NCBI RefSeq assembly: GCF_050948215.1
Contig: NC_135149.1
Coordinates: forward strand, 15,047,001-15,111,000
Source: Halictus rubicundus
Taxonomy: Eukaryota > Arthropoda > Insecta > Hymenoptera > Halictidae
Length of the DNA: 64,000 nucleotides
Reading direction: 5' to 3'
The notes beneath the pieces are model-generated. The model ran no database searches. It was not told the DNA's origin and saw only the letters and a program-made list of their open reading frames with translations. This document shows, piece by piece, positions 46,501 through 58,468 of this stretch. The position numbers and the translations under genes were made by a program. Position 1 is the first letter of the stretch, and every line of letters begins with the position of its first letter.

Positions 46501-46570
46501 GGTCCGTGCCGGTCTGTGCCTGTCCGTGCCTGTCCGTGCCGGTCCGTGCCTGTCCGTGCCGGTCCGTGCA
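46501..46570. repeat. Seven tandem decamers
   Basis: Seven head-to-tail units of the form (G/T)GTC(C/T)GTGCC, the last ending GTGCA. A subterminal array of family C copy C2. Confidence 0.95.
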
Positions 46571-46592
46571 TTACAAGTGTAAATGGTTCCAT

Positions 46593-46795
46593 TTAACCCC
46601 TTCCCGTGCCATTTAGCTCGACGAAATCCGGGCCCAAGCGGTAGGGGTCAACACGCGGTAAACAGACCAGAGTGATGCTCGAAAACAGTTGCAATACTAG
46701 TCGAAATGTAAATACCAGTGAAATAGTAATTTGTAAATCATTCCGTGAGTCTGACTCGTGATGTTTACGTTTGGGCCAAAATCTTCATCACGTAA
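46593..46795. mobile_element. TTAA-type element fragment nested in C2
   Basis: TTAACCCCTTCCCGTGCCAT starts at a TTAA that belongs to the family C arm sequence (AAATGGTTCCATTTAA). GATGTTTACGTTTGGGCC near 46760 resembles the repeat units at 28363. The right TTAA is missing. Confidence 0.5.
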
Positions 46796-46830
46796 GTGCC
46801 GGTCTGTGCCGTACAGTGTAAATTGACTTT

Positions 46831-47919
46831 TACGGGGAGAGCTTGCAAGGGGGGGAAAAAAAATAAATGCCGGTCGGTCTTGGGATTTTCGATAGAAAAC
46901 GAGGTCTTCGGTCTTTTATTTACTCGGTTGGTTAACCTATAGCCTTCAAACGACGCCCGAGAGACGTCATCGGTTTCGAAAGCGCGATCGAATTCAATGT
47001 CCCGCGACCCCGGATTTTGGTACGCTGATAACAGCGATGCGTCCCGTTTACATCAATACAATTAGCCTGCCCTCGAATCACAAATCACCCCGGACCACTC
47101 TCGCGGTTATAGTCCGATAAAAATATTCCGAGCGCGACATCGAATATTCCGCGAGTTGTTTGCACGGAACGTTCGGATACTCGTTTCTATGTTAAAGGTT
47201 CCCGGAGTTTTTCGATTATCTTATTTCCTTCTATGACATCGGGCACGAAAGCACCGAGGCACAAGCGAATCTACATTCAAATCTATGATCTACATTGCCT
47301 TGCTCTTACCAACAGCTTGGAAGGATCCCAAGGAACCCTCGAAAAGTCTCCCGGAAAAATGCTCGACTTCCTCTCGAGATTCAAGAATCGGATCGAGTCT
47401 GGAAATGTTCTGGAACCGTTGTCGAAAGAGCAATGATATCATCCGTAAACACGCGCAAAAAAACAAGACGATACGGGATAGGCAAAGCGACGCGCCGCAA
47501 AGTAGCGTTCAAGAACAGACCTTCGACTGCTAAAGGAGAGGATCCACGTATTTACTCGCCATCCCCTATTTCCTATCGTCCCGAAGGCCTCCGGGGCCCT
47601 CGAAATTGGATTTTTTCGAAAACGGCTTGACCTTTTGGCCAGTGAAATATTCCGCCATTGCGGACTCTTCTCAATGACTATGCGCTTTCTCTAGGCTCGC
47701 CGGTGGTATCTGATAGATTTGTTGAACACCTTATCGTTTTGCAGACTGATCAAATTGGATGATCTTTATACAACAATCGAACCAATTCGTTCTGTACTCT
47801 TGTCAATTTGATTCAGTTTGGTCCAATAATCTTATTTTAAGATTTTGCTTCAAGTAAAACAGTTTACAAATTCAATTATTTATTTTTCATTCGATTCCAC
47901 TAATTTTCTTATTTTATAT
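46831..47919. other. Mixed non-coding DNA
   Basis: 46850-47640 is GC-richer with frames of 67-111 codons and no recognisable domain. The rest is AT-rich. Confidence 0.4.
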
Positions 47920-48272
47920 AGCATGATATAGTATCCCAAAATATAGTATTTCTGTGAATGGGGTGATTCCCAGGGTGATTTGAAGTAACTTTTTCCTTTG
48001 CGAAAATGTTCTCCGAGACTTCGTTCAGGGGTTATTAGCAAAAAACACGGGCCAATCAGAGCGCGGCTACAGCGGACGAATTCCGTCTCAGCCAATGCCA
48101 ACGCTACCGCAAGATCAGCGGGACCCGCAGGCGCGCTCTGATTGGCCCATGTTTTTCATCAATAACTCCTTAACGAAGCCGCGGAGAATATTTTCGCAAA
48201 GGAAAAAGTTACTGCAAATCTCCTCAGGACTTACCCCTTTCAAGGAAGTACAACATTTTTTAATAGAATATG
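47920..48272. mobile_element. Family G foldback element
   Basis: Two arms of about 110-140 bp in opposite orientation. Both contain AGTAACTTTTTCCTTTGCGA, then GGCCAATCAGAGCGCG towards the centre. The outer parts (AGTATTTCTGTGAATGGGG versus GTACTTCCTTGAAAGGGG) are more diverged. The spacer is about 60 bp. Non-coding. Could form a large hairpin. Confidence 0.85.
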
Positions 48273-48277
48273 AAATA

Positions 48278-48375
48278 TACAATTAATTGTATAATGTTTG
48301 TGTACAATTAATGTATAATGTTTGTATACAATTAATGTATAATGTTTGTATACAATTAATGTATACAATAAAATA
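48278..48375. repeat. Tandem repeat, 24-bp unit, about 4 copies
   Basis: TACAATTAATGTATAATGTT units start at about 48278, 48303, 48327 and 48351. Confidence 0.9.
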
Positions 48376-49288
48376 AATTGCATAACATTAGTATACAATA
48401 AATTGCATTAAATGTTCTCACAATGATATGACCTATATGTATATTGCCCTTAAAACTTTGTTAATAATATTACTATATACTATTACTTACTTATACTATT
48501 ACTATTACTTATATTTAAAAATAATATTCCTTTTATGAAACGTTTAAATACGTGCATTAAATTAATGGAATTTCGGTAAACATCGTAAATTTAATCCTTC
48601 TCGAACGAAAGTCCAATTACGACCTTCTATTCCCGCTTTTAATTGCTCCGTTTTTAACTGTCGCATGACTTTGGGATTCTCTGAAACTATGCGGAGTTCG
48701 GAATTGGATATTCTAATTCAATTATCTCGAACGCCATCTGGTCCGGCGTATATTTCTATCGGTGCGTGATTTCGCGAGAAAGAATTTTCAACTGCTCCAT
48801 CGAACGTAAACATCATCGAAATCAATGCTTTGATATCCCGTTTATGTTCTAAACATTGTTCAGCAATTATTCGCGAACGCGAAGGCGATAAGTGTCAACT
48901 TAAAATCATTTCGCTTAATCAAATTGCCGTTGCACTCTTTGTGTTCGAGGGCACATAGAAATTGCCGGGTGTCGTCATTAAAATTTAGAATTTCATTATC
49001 CAATATCAATATTGCAGCTCTAAGGTTAATCATTATCGTTATCGACCAAATGAAATAGTTGTTATTATATTTTGCTGCGCGTATAACGTGTACCTGCAAT
49101 TATATAGCCACTGGTTTTATGTGTTATACATATTGTATCTCCTAGTTGTTTACTTTGCTTTTACTGTTGTTATACAATGTTACATCCGCGTTTAATTCTA
49201 GTGTAATAATAATCTGAAAATTTAGAAAACGGTATCTGCATACGTGAAGAGTAATTCTTATTTTTATAGTTAGATTGTTACATAGATT
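48376..49288. other. AT-rich non-coding DNA
   Basis: No gene recognised. A slightly GC-richer stretch lies at about 48590-48900. Confidence 0.45.
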
Positions 49289-49845
49289 ATACGGGGTGTT
49301 TGACTACAGGTGGAAGAAAATTTAAGGGATGGTTCTCCATGAAAATACAAGATGAAAATGAAGAATAAAAAATTTGCGATTTCAGCCTCGTCGTTTAGTT
49401 TTATTCAGAATTAAAAATTCGCCTAAAATGCGGCTACCCGGCCAACAGAGGTGTACGTTGCGTACCTCATAGAGGCGCGCGACAGTGACTAATAGTAATA
49501 GTAATAGTCAAGTGACTAATACCCTGTGTGCGTCGCAGGAAGTCATCTGGTATGAATTCGGCATATAAACCGTCCGATTGGGTCATTCCACATACATTTT
49601 CCGTTCTTGCCATATTATTGGCTAATGTCAAAACCTAACCATTGGGTGCGGGCGAGGACCCCCTTTGATACGTGACTGTCGCGCGTTTATGATGTAAGCA
49701 CCGTACACCTCTGTTGGTCGGGTTGTCGCATTTTAGATAATAACTAAAAAATTAAGTCGAAATCCCAATTTCGTTATTCTTCATTTTCATCTTACACTGT
49801 CTTGGAGAACCACCCTTTAAATTTTCTCCAACCTTCATCGGTATA
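49289..49845. mobile_element. Family J foldback element, copy J1
   Basis: Left arm from ACGGGGTGTTTGACTACAGG to CATAGAGGCGCGCGACAGTG (about 200 bp). The right arm is its inverse from GTGACTGTCGCGCG to GAACCACCCTTTAAATTTTC (about 175 bp). The extreme right end is eroded. The central 170 bp contains AATAGTAATAGTAATAGT and is unrelated to the centre of J2. Confidence 0.85.
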
Positions 49846-50361
49846 CTAAATACAATAATCTCAAAATTAAAAAAAAAGGTGGCTGCACATGTGAATGATA
49901 ATATAAATAATTCTCAATTTTATAACACGGCTAAGTATCATTGAAAAGTTCATTATTATAATGAAGTTATGTTTACCATATTTATGAATGTAATATTTGC
50001 TAATTTATAGAATTGATTCCGAAAACGTTTACAAGCTTTGTGCTCTTACATTCATGTCCTTACTTAATCTCTTCGCTCCGATTGATTCGAAATTCTATCA
50101 ATTAGTTCATTATACCGCACCGGAAACACATTCGATAAGCAACAACCGGAAATAACTGATAATGCAAACGATTTAACGTGAACGATTCCATTTGATAGGA
50201 ATTTATAATGCTTTTCTTTAAAACGCGATCTTCGAAGCGTAATAAAATATTTATCGCTAATTATCACCGTGCTGCGTTGTGGAGCTGTAAATGTATGTCA
50301 ATTAACCTTGAAATAAAGGTCTCTATCTCTCAGACGATTGATCCTCACACATTTGTGAGTA

Positions 50362-50579
50362 CAGTGTTTACGCGACATATGTCCGCAACACGGAGCTGCC
50401 CAGGGACATATATCGTCTAGAAGATACTATTCATTGATACCTGTGTCATGTTTACATTCCTCGACGACCGAGGCCACTCGAGCTTTGGGGCCCCTCACGG
50501 GGTATACCCCGCGGCAATGAGGATAGTTCTGCGACTTTTATCGGCTAGATATTTGGGACATATATCGAGTAAAGACGGT
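50362..50579 (+). mobile_element. Family B element, copy B2
   Basis: Starts CAGTGTTTACGCGACATATG and ends GGGACATATATCGAGTAAAG. Carries the subterminal inverse GGGACATATATCGTCTAG, a CATGTTTACATTCCTCGACG block and the palindrome CGGGGTATACCCCG near 50497. Confidence 0.85.
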
Positions 50580-52022
50580 ACTTCGTTTGAAAAATACATT
50601 TTATGTCGAAAACAGAAATTCTGTACATTTAACGCATTTGAAAATTTTCTATCATGAGGTTCGTACATTATTCACAGCTGATAATGTGTAAATAATAATT
50701 TTACTCATAGTTGAGTAAATAGTAAATATTTTTAGAGATACGCCATATTATATTAATTGCGTTCATTTTGCCACTTTTCACCGTCAGCGGACAACAGCAG
50801 CGTGCCCAACGTCGATCGATCGCTAATTCAATTATTTACTCGATTTCGTTCGTGCAACGTCCAAAATGTGTATTTACCCGTTAATTTTTATATTACCGAG
50901 TAAGCACGGGCGACGAGCATCAAAATATTGTTCCGGTCCCGCATCGATCTCCAGTCATCTAAAGAGTACCGTCGTTACTCGGTCAGCAAGGGTGAAAGCC
51001 CTTTCCCGCAGACTTCCCGTGTCGGGGCGCAACTATTTTGAAAATATGAGACCATATTGTGCAAACATCTTGTAACAGCCTTATGGTCGGACCGCATTCT
51101 TCGGTGATACAGAGAAGAATGAAATTCTTTCAGCGACGCGCCCCCGTACGTTTCATGGAACTTTTTCAACCCTCTAAAACGCGCGTTGCTGACATTTTTA
51201 TTAGCTGGCGATTCAAAATTTTTTTCCAGACGTAGCAAAATATTTTGTTTAACATTCTCGTCGAAATTACTACTTGAAATTTAATAACACTGGACTGCGG
51301 ATTTTACGGGTCCATGGAAAAATGGTTTGGTACGACATAAAATAGTAAAACCATTAGAGGAATGTACGAGTACAGGTACGTTATTTTTAAATAATTAAGA
51401 TAGCGAAATGAGGGACTAAATTTCTGTTCAATATCGTATTTCATCGTAGCTATCACTGCGCTACAGAGGAATAATTCAAATTTTTAACAAAATGCATTCG
51501 CAAAAATTTATTGAAAAGTATTTTATGCACAAAGCAATTTAACAATTTTTGTGTTTCATCCATTCGTTTCAAATAAAATTTCATCAATGCCCGTATTTTC
51601 ATGTTTATGGAATGTACACTTTTGCAAAACAATATGTGGCACGTATAACGTAGCTCGGTTTGATAACATAATTGACGTTTAAAGAAGTTTTCAGTTTGCG
51701 ATTATTCTAATAAAACTCGCAATGACAGAAACGAATATTTATACATTTACTCTAATGTTTCCAGAAATACAACGTGCGAATTCGTATTAACATTTTTCAT
51801 GTAACAGTAAAAGATCATATATGGGATTAAAAGGAAACATTTTGAACACGCATAGAAAGAAAGTTTTAAATCTTTCGTTTCGGTGTCACCGTCAAATATG
51901 CATACTATAAATGGCAATCTCTTGCTATAGTCACTTTGCTCGAGACTGGTAATGCAATTATAGAAAACAATGGACACGATTCTGCAGTAGTTGCGTTACC
52001 ATGCAATCTATTCCTGCCTTGT

Positions 52023-52026
<4 letters not shown>
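50580..52026. other. AT-rich non-coding DNA with one family A terminus
   Basis: GACTGCGGATTTTACGGG at 51293 is a family A left end whose partner could not be placed. 50860-51240 is GC-richer. No gene recognised. Confidence 0.45.

Positions 52027-52074
<48 letters not shown>
52027..52074. repeat. TC dinucleotide microsatellite, 24 units
   Basis: Uninterrupted TC run followed by CCTCTA. Confidence 0.98.
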
Positions 52075-52078
<4 letters not shown>

Positions 52079-52433
52079 TATTAGTTCCATTGCTACACAT
52101 ATTGTTCGCTGAACGCCAGTGATTGAGATGAGCCTTCGCTAGTAAAAATATCAACAAAGGCAACAAGGTCAACAAGGTCAACTTAGTTTCTTTAAATGGA
52201 ATTATACATTTCTTTCGTTGATTTCGAATTTTTTTGAACCACTGCAGGAAAAACATACAGGCCACCGTTTGGTCCACTTGCAGCCATGCAATTTTTGTAT
52301 TAAACAATTTTTCATTAAACGCATAATTTAAAAGACTTTGAGGTTTATATTGAAGAAGAAGGTTCACGATACCTTTTTTAATATTTTGAAATTCATGGTT
52401 GAATCAAAATTATGTTTTGGGCCACCCTGTAGA
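52075..52433 (-). mobile_element. Possible truncated element with an L-type terminus
   Basis: The minus strand starts CTACAGGGTGGCCCAAAAC at 52433, the same terminus as L1. A 119-codon minus-strand frame follows but has no recognisable transposase motif, and the distal end merges with the TC microsatellite. Short ACAAGGTCA repeats lie at 52165-52185. Confidence 0.4.
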
Positions 52434-53621
52434 GGCCCTCGCGGCAGAGAAGATGGTAAACAAATGAAATTGTTGTGTCACAGTGTTTCTCGACTTACGG
52501 AGGTTCGGCTGTAATATGAAAAACAGTTCGGTCGTTTGATTCACCCGAGGACAGTGAACGTCATTGATGCAGCAAATTCAGCAAGACGTTGGGAAGCAGG
52601 AGGGTATCAACGATGCAGGCCACAAGGGTCGGGAACTAACGACTACGGAGACTGATCGAAGCGGCCCATTAAGTCTCTCCATCTTCTTAATAAGTCCCCC
52701 GTCCACGCTTTTGTCTGCCGGGTTCCTTTTATTTTTCTTTGATTACAGGACAACACACCTGGGAACCCTTTTGTCGTAGATCAAAACAAGCCGCAAGTTT
52801 CCTAACAAGCGCCATCTCTTTTTCTCCCTTGTGTTGCTTTGCATTTCGACTTAATAATGACGTGGTCGGTCGGAGAGGTTCATCAGGTATTCGCCGTTTC
52901 TTAAGAACGGATAAGGAACCGTTGTGCTCTGGAAGACGGGGCACAGAAGTCGTTAATATATGCACGCAAAGTTTCCCGACAGATCTCGGGTACCAGTTTA
53001 CCCAGCTGTAATCTGATCGCTCTCTAATAATAAATTGTCACGTATCGATCAAAGCGATCTGTCAATTCTTAGTTACAATTTATACCGTTATAATTTCTAC
53101 AAGTTGTCCCGTTTTTAAATTGCTTGAAAAAATATCACTAATTTTTTTCAATCAGTTTATTCGATAAGTTTCCACGGTTTTCTTTATTTTCCTACGTTTA
53201 GCTGCGTGGCCCAGTTATTTTACACGACTGCGTTCGGATTTTGCACGAGGAATATTAATATCATTTGCGGTAATGTTACCCGGGCTTATCGTCGACGTGG
53301 ACTACCCCTTTTGTTACCTATAGTTGTAATTTATTATGGGGTTTCTGGTTATGTAGCTGCGGTGGGGAGGGGATCGCTCGTTGAGTTCTAAATTAGCGTC
53401 GGCGCTGTTGAGGTTGCTTAACTCGCTCGGTATAGGTAGGATTGTTGATTGAATGTTTATTCAAGTGTGCGGCCTGCTATACAACCCCTTCGGTTACATC
53501 GGAATCAATTTAGTTTATCGATGGTTGCATATAGTATATATATATATATTTCTGAAATGCCATTTTTTACGATATTTCGACCTGTTCATTTTTGACGGGG
53601 AATACTACCCAAAATATATAT
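52434..53621. other. Mixed non-coding DNA
   Basis: No gene recognised. Frames of 61-90 codons in a GC-richer stretch at 52560-53010 show no domain. Confidence 0.4.
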
Positions 53622-53802
53622 GCAGTGTTTAATCGATATATGTCCAAAACAAGGGTGTAGCCAGGGACATATATCGGCCAGGATTACTATTCTTTGATCC
53701 AGGCCGAACGTAACCCTTCAGGGGTATACCCCGCGGCAGTGGGGATAGTTCTGGGACTTTTATCGACTAGGCAGTTGGGACATATATAGAGTAAACACTG
53801 CA
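53622..53802 (+). mobile_element. Family B element, copy B3 (best ends)
   Basis: GCAGTGTTTAATCGATATAT at the left and ATATAGAGTAAACACTGC at the right form clear inverted ends. Internal GGGACATATATCGGCCAG and GGGGTATACCCCGCGG blocks as in the other copies. Confidence 0.9.
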
Positions 53803-55522
53803 CTGACTATTTATCTATAAATTTATTTATCTATCCTCTTATGCTTACTAATGGACAACAGGCCGTGATCGAATTGATTTTCTAAATTCGAAAAGATCCT
53901 ACACTGTTGACATTTCACAAATATTTGATTAACATTTTATTTCACAAAAATATTCGACAAGCCCAACACCAAAGGCTTTTACATTCATGAACGACACAAT
54001 GGCTTATTGCCGTCTTCGTAGTGTGTCGATCCGCCACACTTTTGTATTTGTAACAAGCTCCCCTAAAAGGCGAAACCCTGTATCTGCCTCCGAGTATTTA
54101 TTGTAAACCCGGGGGGACATTTCTTGGTAAATAAACAACTTTTAATCCTCTCGGGGCGATAGTTGAAATAAACAAGTTAACTAAAAAAGTAGCAGTGAAA
54201 TTCTACCTTTCGATTCGTTGTACGGAGATAAGCGTTACAGGTAGTAATTTCACAACGAAATATTTTACCTAATGTCGGATACTATCTGTGTTAATCTTCT
54301 TTGTATGTTTTGCTTGCAAATGTTCTTTACTTTGTGAAAAATGGTCGTACGATTGTTATACAAAATAATGATTTTACAGGTCAATATTTTTCCTAGTGAC
54401 ATTCTGTCAAGTTAGCATTAATAGGTCAGACGATTATTACACGTATATAGTTAAACGAGTTATTACAAAAAGGAAAAAACAGTTAAAATTCATAAAGTTC
54501 GAACGTCGAAGTACTTGTTCATTGTCGTTGCACGACGTAATCAATAGACCAAAATGATCGCATCACCAGCGTACAACGTGTTTTTTGGTCTTCATTTAGG
54601 CAAAATGGGTTATGTCAGCGTTGTACAATGAAAGTTTCTAACTAAGTTACACATTGACACTATAACGTGTCCACTTTTTTATCAGTTTGACTTTTCGACA
54701 GAAAATTCACGTACAGCGGCGGTGGAGGTCATTGTTATCGTATCCTTTCATCTACCTGCCGCGACATTGCGATTCCAGCTTGTAGTTAACAATGAAACAG
54801 CCTATAATTATACAATTAATTCGTTCACTGCTGCGGAAAATGTACGTTTCGGAAAAGTACCATTTATTTTACTCGGTGCACAGATGGTAGTTTTAAAAAT
54901 TGTCTATTATTCTACTACCGCGCTTTTACCGTACATCATTTCACATTATCTTACTTTAAATTATCTAGTTACCTAGATTACCAAGGAAACATTTCTTGTA
55001 TGCGATTTATTACATTTTTTTTTTTAGATTTTTGTAGTCAGTGGTGGTTATAATGCTGGTCGTCGTATTTAGCAAAATTGTTGTCACCTTTGTATTAACT
55101 GGTGTATTTGCACCTTTCGTCCATAGTTTTGGACTCACTAATAAATTTTGTACTATCCATACTACAGTGAAATAGTAATCAATGCGATCACGTCATATTC
55201 AAAACTACCTCTGAAAATATCATTCAACATTTAGAAATATATATATAAACGAAAATAATTTAGTTTAATCCCGATTAATTTTCTAATTTCCACACAGCGG
55301 CGAACAAAAATACTCGTTTACTAAACCAACATCTGAGGAATGCAATTATAGTTCGTAAATTTTTATTTTTATATTATAAATCTACTGTTAAAGACACAGA
55401 TAAAAAGGTTGTAAAAGTTGACCTTCACGACCAATCGAAATTTTTCTCCAATTTCCGTAGACGTCAGCTAGTAGACCGGTTCTCCCAAGATCTCAAAAGA
55501 AAACCCAAGCCGTTCGAACTTA
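53803..55522. other. AT-rich non-coding DNA
   Basis: About 1.7 kb with no recognised gene, RNA or repeat end. Confidence 0.45.
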
Positions 55523-56789
55523 TTAGGGGTACCCATAAGTAATCAATTATTTACAAAGAATTTGTTTTACCTTTAGTTCTGTACCGATCGTTGAAGAGGA
55601 AACGCGTATTCTTTTACAGTTTTCGGTGAAGCAGCCTGTTTTCGAAATATTCTAAAGAGTATAATTTTTGTTTACAACCCTGTAACAAAATGACGGCGTC
55701 CGTACCTTCCGAGGATCGTATTCGTCATTGCACACTTTTTCATTTTCTTGCGGGATTTAATGCAACGGTAACAATAAAGAAAATTTGCGATGTTTATGGA
55801 GATGTATTGAAGATCAACAAGTGTCAACGTTGGTTCAGAAGGTTTGCTGTTGGTGATTATGATCTCTCTGACAGACCTCGAAGTGGACGACCAGTTGAAT
55901 TTGATGACACCCTAAAATCTCTAGCGGAAGCTGATCCAAAATTAAGTATACAAGGATTATCGAGAAGCCTTGGGTCCACATGGTCATCTGTACAAAGGCA
56001 CCTACACGAAATGGAAAAGGCATATAGGAATATGGGTACCGCATCAATTATCTGAGACCAACAAGAATATTCGTCGATCAATTTGCACCTCATTGCTATC
56101 CAGATTTCGTAGAGATCCATTTCTTAGGAGAATCGTTACCGGAGATGAAAAATGGATTCTTTATGATAACAGAAAGCGTTCGAAGCAATGGCTTTCTGCA
56201 AATCAAACTGTAATATCAACCCCTAAACCTAGCTTATCAATCAGAAAGGTGTTACTGCGCAGTTGGTGGGACTGTCGTGGCATAATTCACTTTGAGTTGT
56301 TGAAACCTGGAGAAATAGTTACTGCTCAGTTGTATTGTCAGCAATTAGAATGGCTGTATTCAGAACTATTGAAAAAGTGGGCATCTTTAGTCCACAGAAA
56401 AGGTGTAATACTGCAAATTGACAATGCCCGGCCCCATACAGCGAAACTCACTCGGGAAAAAATCAAAGAATTGCAATTTAAAGTTTTACCGCATCCCCCG
56501 TACTCACCGGATATTTCTCCGTCTGACTATCATCTTTTCAGTTGTCTGGAGCAGTATTTAAGAAAGAAAACATTCACTTCTGTAGAAGATGTATCGAGGC
56601 ACCTTGAGTTATATTTTCCTTCACGAACCCTGGATTTCTATAAGAGGGGGATTGAAAATTTGCAGGAAAGATGGCAAACTGTCGTTGATAATGATGAAGA
56701 TTATATAATAAATTAAGAAATAAAAACTTGAATTTACTACAAAGTTTGTTTTAGATTTCAAAGTAATTGATTACTTATAGGCCCTCTAA
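55523..56789 (+). mobile_element. Mariner transposon, nearly complete
   Basis: A 1267-bp element flanked by TA at 55521-55522 and 56790-56791. The left end starts TTAGGGGTACCCATAAGTAA. The reverse complement of the right end starts TTAGAGGGCCTATAAGTAAT. The inner parts of the about 30-bp ends (ATAAGTAATCAATTA) are identical. Element length, TA duplication and a single transposase of about 341 codons are as expected for mariner (IS630/Tc1 superfamily, D,D34D). Only one frameshift interrupts the gene, so the insertion is much younger than the relics at 27.2-27.9 kb. Confidence 0.95.
55690..56716 (+). pseudogene. Mariner transposase, one frameshift
   Basis: The protein cuts and pastes its own element by binding the inverted ends and cleaving at TA. 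The first part (ATG at 55690) carries the N-terminal helix-turn-helix region with CQRWFRRFAVGDYDL and the linker motif SGRP. Frame 1 then runs to a stop at 56053-56055. The continuation in frame 2 begins near 56012-56030 and reads GIWVPHQLSE, the conserved WVPHxL motif. It goes on with the catalytic aspartates in TGDEKW (codon 56144), QIDNARPH (56420) and SPSDYH (56525). The last two are separated by 34 residues, the D,D34D signature of mariner. The frame ends at the TAA at 56714-56716. Total length about 341 codons, normal for the family. All three catalytic residues are present, so the frameshift is the only visible break. The subfamily is not certain by eye. Confidence 0.93.
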
Positions 56790-57375
56790 TATTTAAAGAA
56801 AAAAAAAACACTGCGAAAGGGTAAACTCTTCGATTTTTCGACCAACCACACATACCAATCCCTAGGTAAACACGAGGCGCAACATCGGATCAAAAATCCC
56901 GAGGCGAAGTGGTTGCTTGGAAAAAAACGGGAACGTCGGTACCGGTTCGTAGGCAAAACACGGCCCGAACTTTGGGGGAACGGTAAAAAAACAAAAGAAC
57001 AAATTTGATTCGCGAATACACACCCAAGCACACGCAGGCGCACACACACACGCAGGCGCACACACACACACACACACACACACAGAGGATGATCCTTAGA
57101 AGGGGTACGTAACTGCCAGAAAGACGGTAGCGTGGACGTAGAGACAAAGATAGAAGCCGAATGGAAAAGAAAAGGCGTTGGCACAGTTTTCCATGCCAAC
57201 GTGACCTACTGGACTATCGATTCGCCGTGGAGGTTTTGGCAAGAGGAAGCGGCGGTTGATTTCGAAACTGAATGCCGTCCCACCGTCCGCCGTTTCTTAT
57301 TGACTTCAAACGCTAGACTGCAGGACAGTCGGCGATTTTTTCATTCGTTTGTATCGTCCCAGTGATATGCCGATG
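56790..57375. other. Non-coding DNA with a CA microsatellite
   Basis: 57031-57084 is a CA run interrupted by CGCAGGCG twice. No gene recognised. Confidence 0.6.
57031..57084. repeat. CA microsatellite with CGCAGGCG interruptions
   Basis: Blocks of CA units separated by CGCAGGCG near 57030-57040 and 57051-57058. Confidence 0.9.
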
Positions 57376-57510
57376 GTACAACCGAACGGGGGGCTGATTC
57401 TACGTGAAAAACTAACTCGAAAGTGTAGAATAGCATTTCATCATTTGAGGCCTCGTTCTCGAGGAAATCGACTTTGAAAATCTGCTCGATACGCTCGACC
57501 TAGTCTGATG
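57376..57510 (+). repeat. Dispersed repeat family I, copy I3 (partial)
   Basis: GATTCTACGTGAAAAAC, GTGTAGAATAGCATTTC, GAGGCCTCGTTCTCGAGGAA and CTTTGAAAATCTGCTCGATA follow the first half of I1. The second half is absent. Confidence 0.55.
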
Positions 57511-58436
57511 TCAACGAACTTCTCCGAAGACCTTATCCTTGAAAACCACTGCCATATTTGTCAACATCATCGGTGTTATCAGTTTTTCTATCACTCATGC
57601 ATTACCTTTACACCAAGTAATTGTTTGAATGAAAAGTACAGTAGAACCTCGCTCGTTGCACACCAGCGACTCCCACCACGAGTTGTTGCAATTTCTGGAA
57701 CTCGTGGTGGGGATTGTGATGGCCTCACAGGAGGACTCGAAGTGGGAGAGTGGGGGAACAATTCGCGTGATTGGTTGCCTCTTTCGTTGCACAGTTTCGG
57801 GCAATGTAACAGTGTTGAATCGTCCACCGTGGTTTTCACCGCGGTCATCAGAATATCTATATCTATCACCGCCGAATTTTTATTTCAGGAGCGATACAAA
57901 GTCTATTTTTTTTTTCCCGCGACATACAAATTCATCCAGTATGAAATGGAAAAAAAGGTAACCTATACTTTCGACTTACACGTAGAATCAACGCCAGTCC
58001 GGTTGTGGTTACGTGACATCCAGTATTTCCACCCCCGATCCGCGGCCTATGATCCCCTCCCCCTTCCATCATAGATTCGCCCCCTCGTTCCCCTTTATCT
58101 CTCCGACTGTCCATCTATGTTTCGCGTCTATTTTCGCTCTCTCTCTGTTTTTCATCGTCCGCCTTTTTTCCTCTGTCTGACTGCGAGGTCCCTTCCACGG
58201 CGTTGCTCGAGGCTCGAGCATTGTTTCGCGATATCCGCGTCCTCTGGCTGCGCGAAACAAAGGGCCAACAATGGGCCCAGACGAGATCTCAACCGTATCT
58301 TCCCCTCTGTTACAGTTTTTCCACGCTTTTTCTTTTACTTTCCTTTTATTCTTTCTTCTCTCCCTTCCGTCTCTTTCCACGGGTTCTCTTCCACGCCCTT
58401 CCGTCGCCGACCTCTCCCCGCTCATCCTTTTCCGCG

Positions 58437-58468
<32 letters not shown>

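Larger units (their letters stand above)
45653..46830. mobile_element. Family C foldback element, copy C2, with nested insertions
   Basis: The left end is AAGGTTAATTTACACTATAC followed by AGCACGGACC. The right end is GTACAGTGTAAATTGACTTT. The left arm holds GGCACCGGCACGAC and the right arm a decamer array at 46501-46570. Inside lie family D copy D2 (45972-46470) and a TTAA-type fragment (46593-46795). No coding frame. Confidence 0.7.

Noticed and set aside
57508..58074. 188-codon plus-strand open frame
   Set aside because: No domain, mixed low-complexity composition, overlapped by other frames, and no transcript signals.
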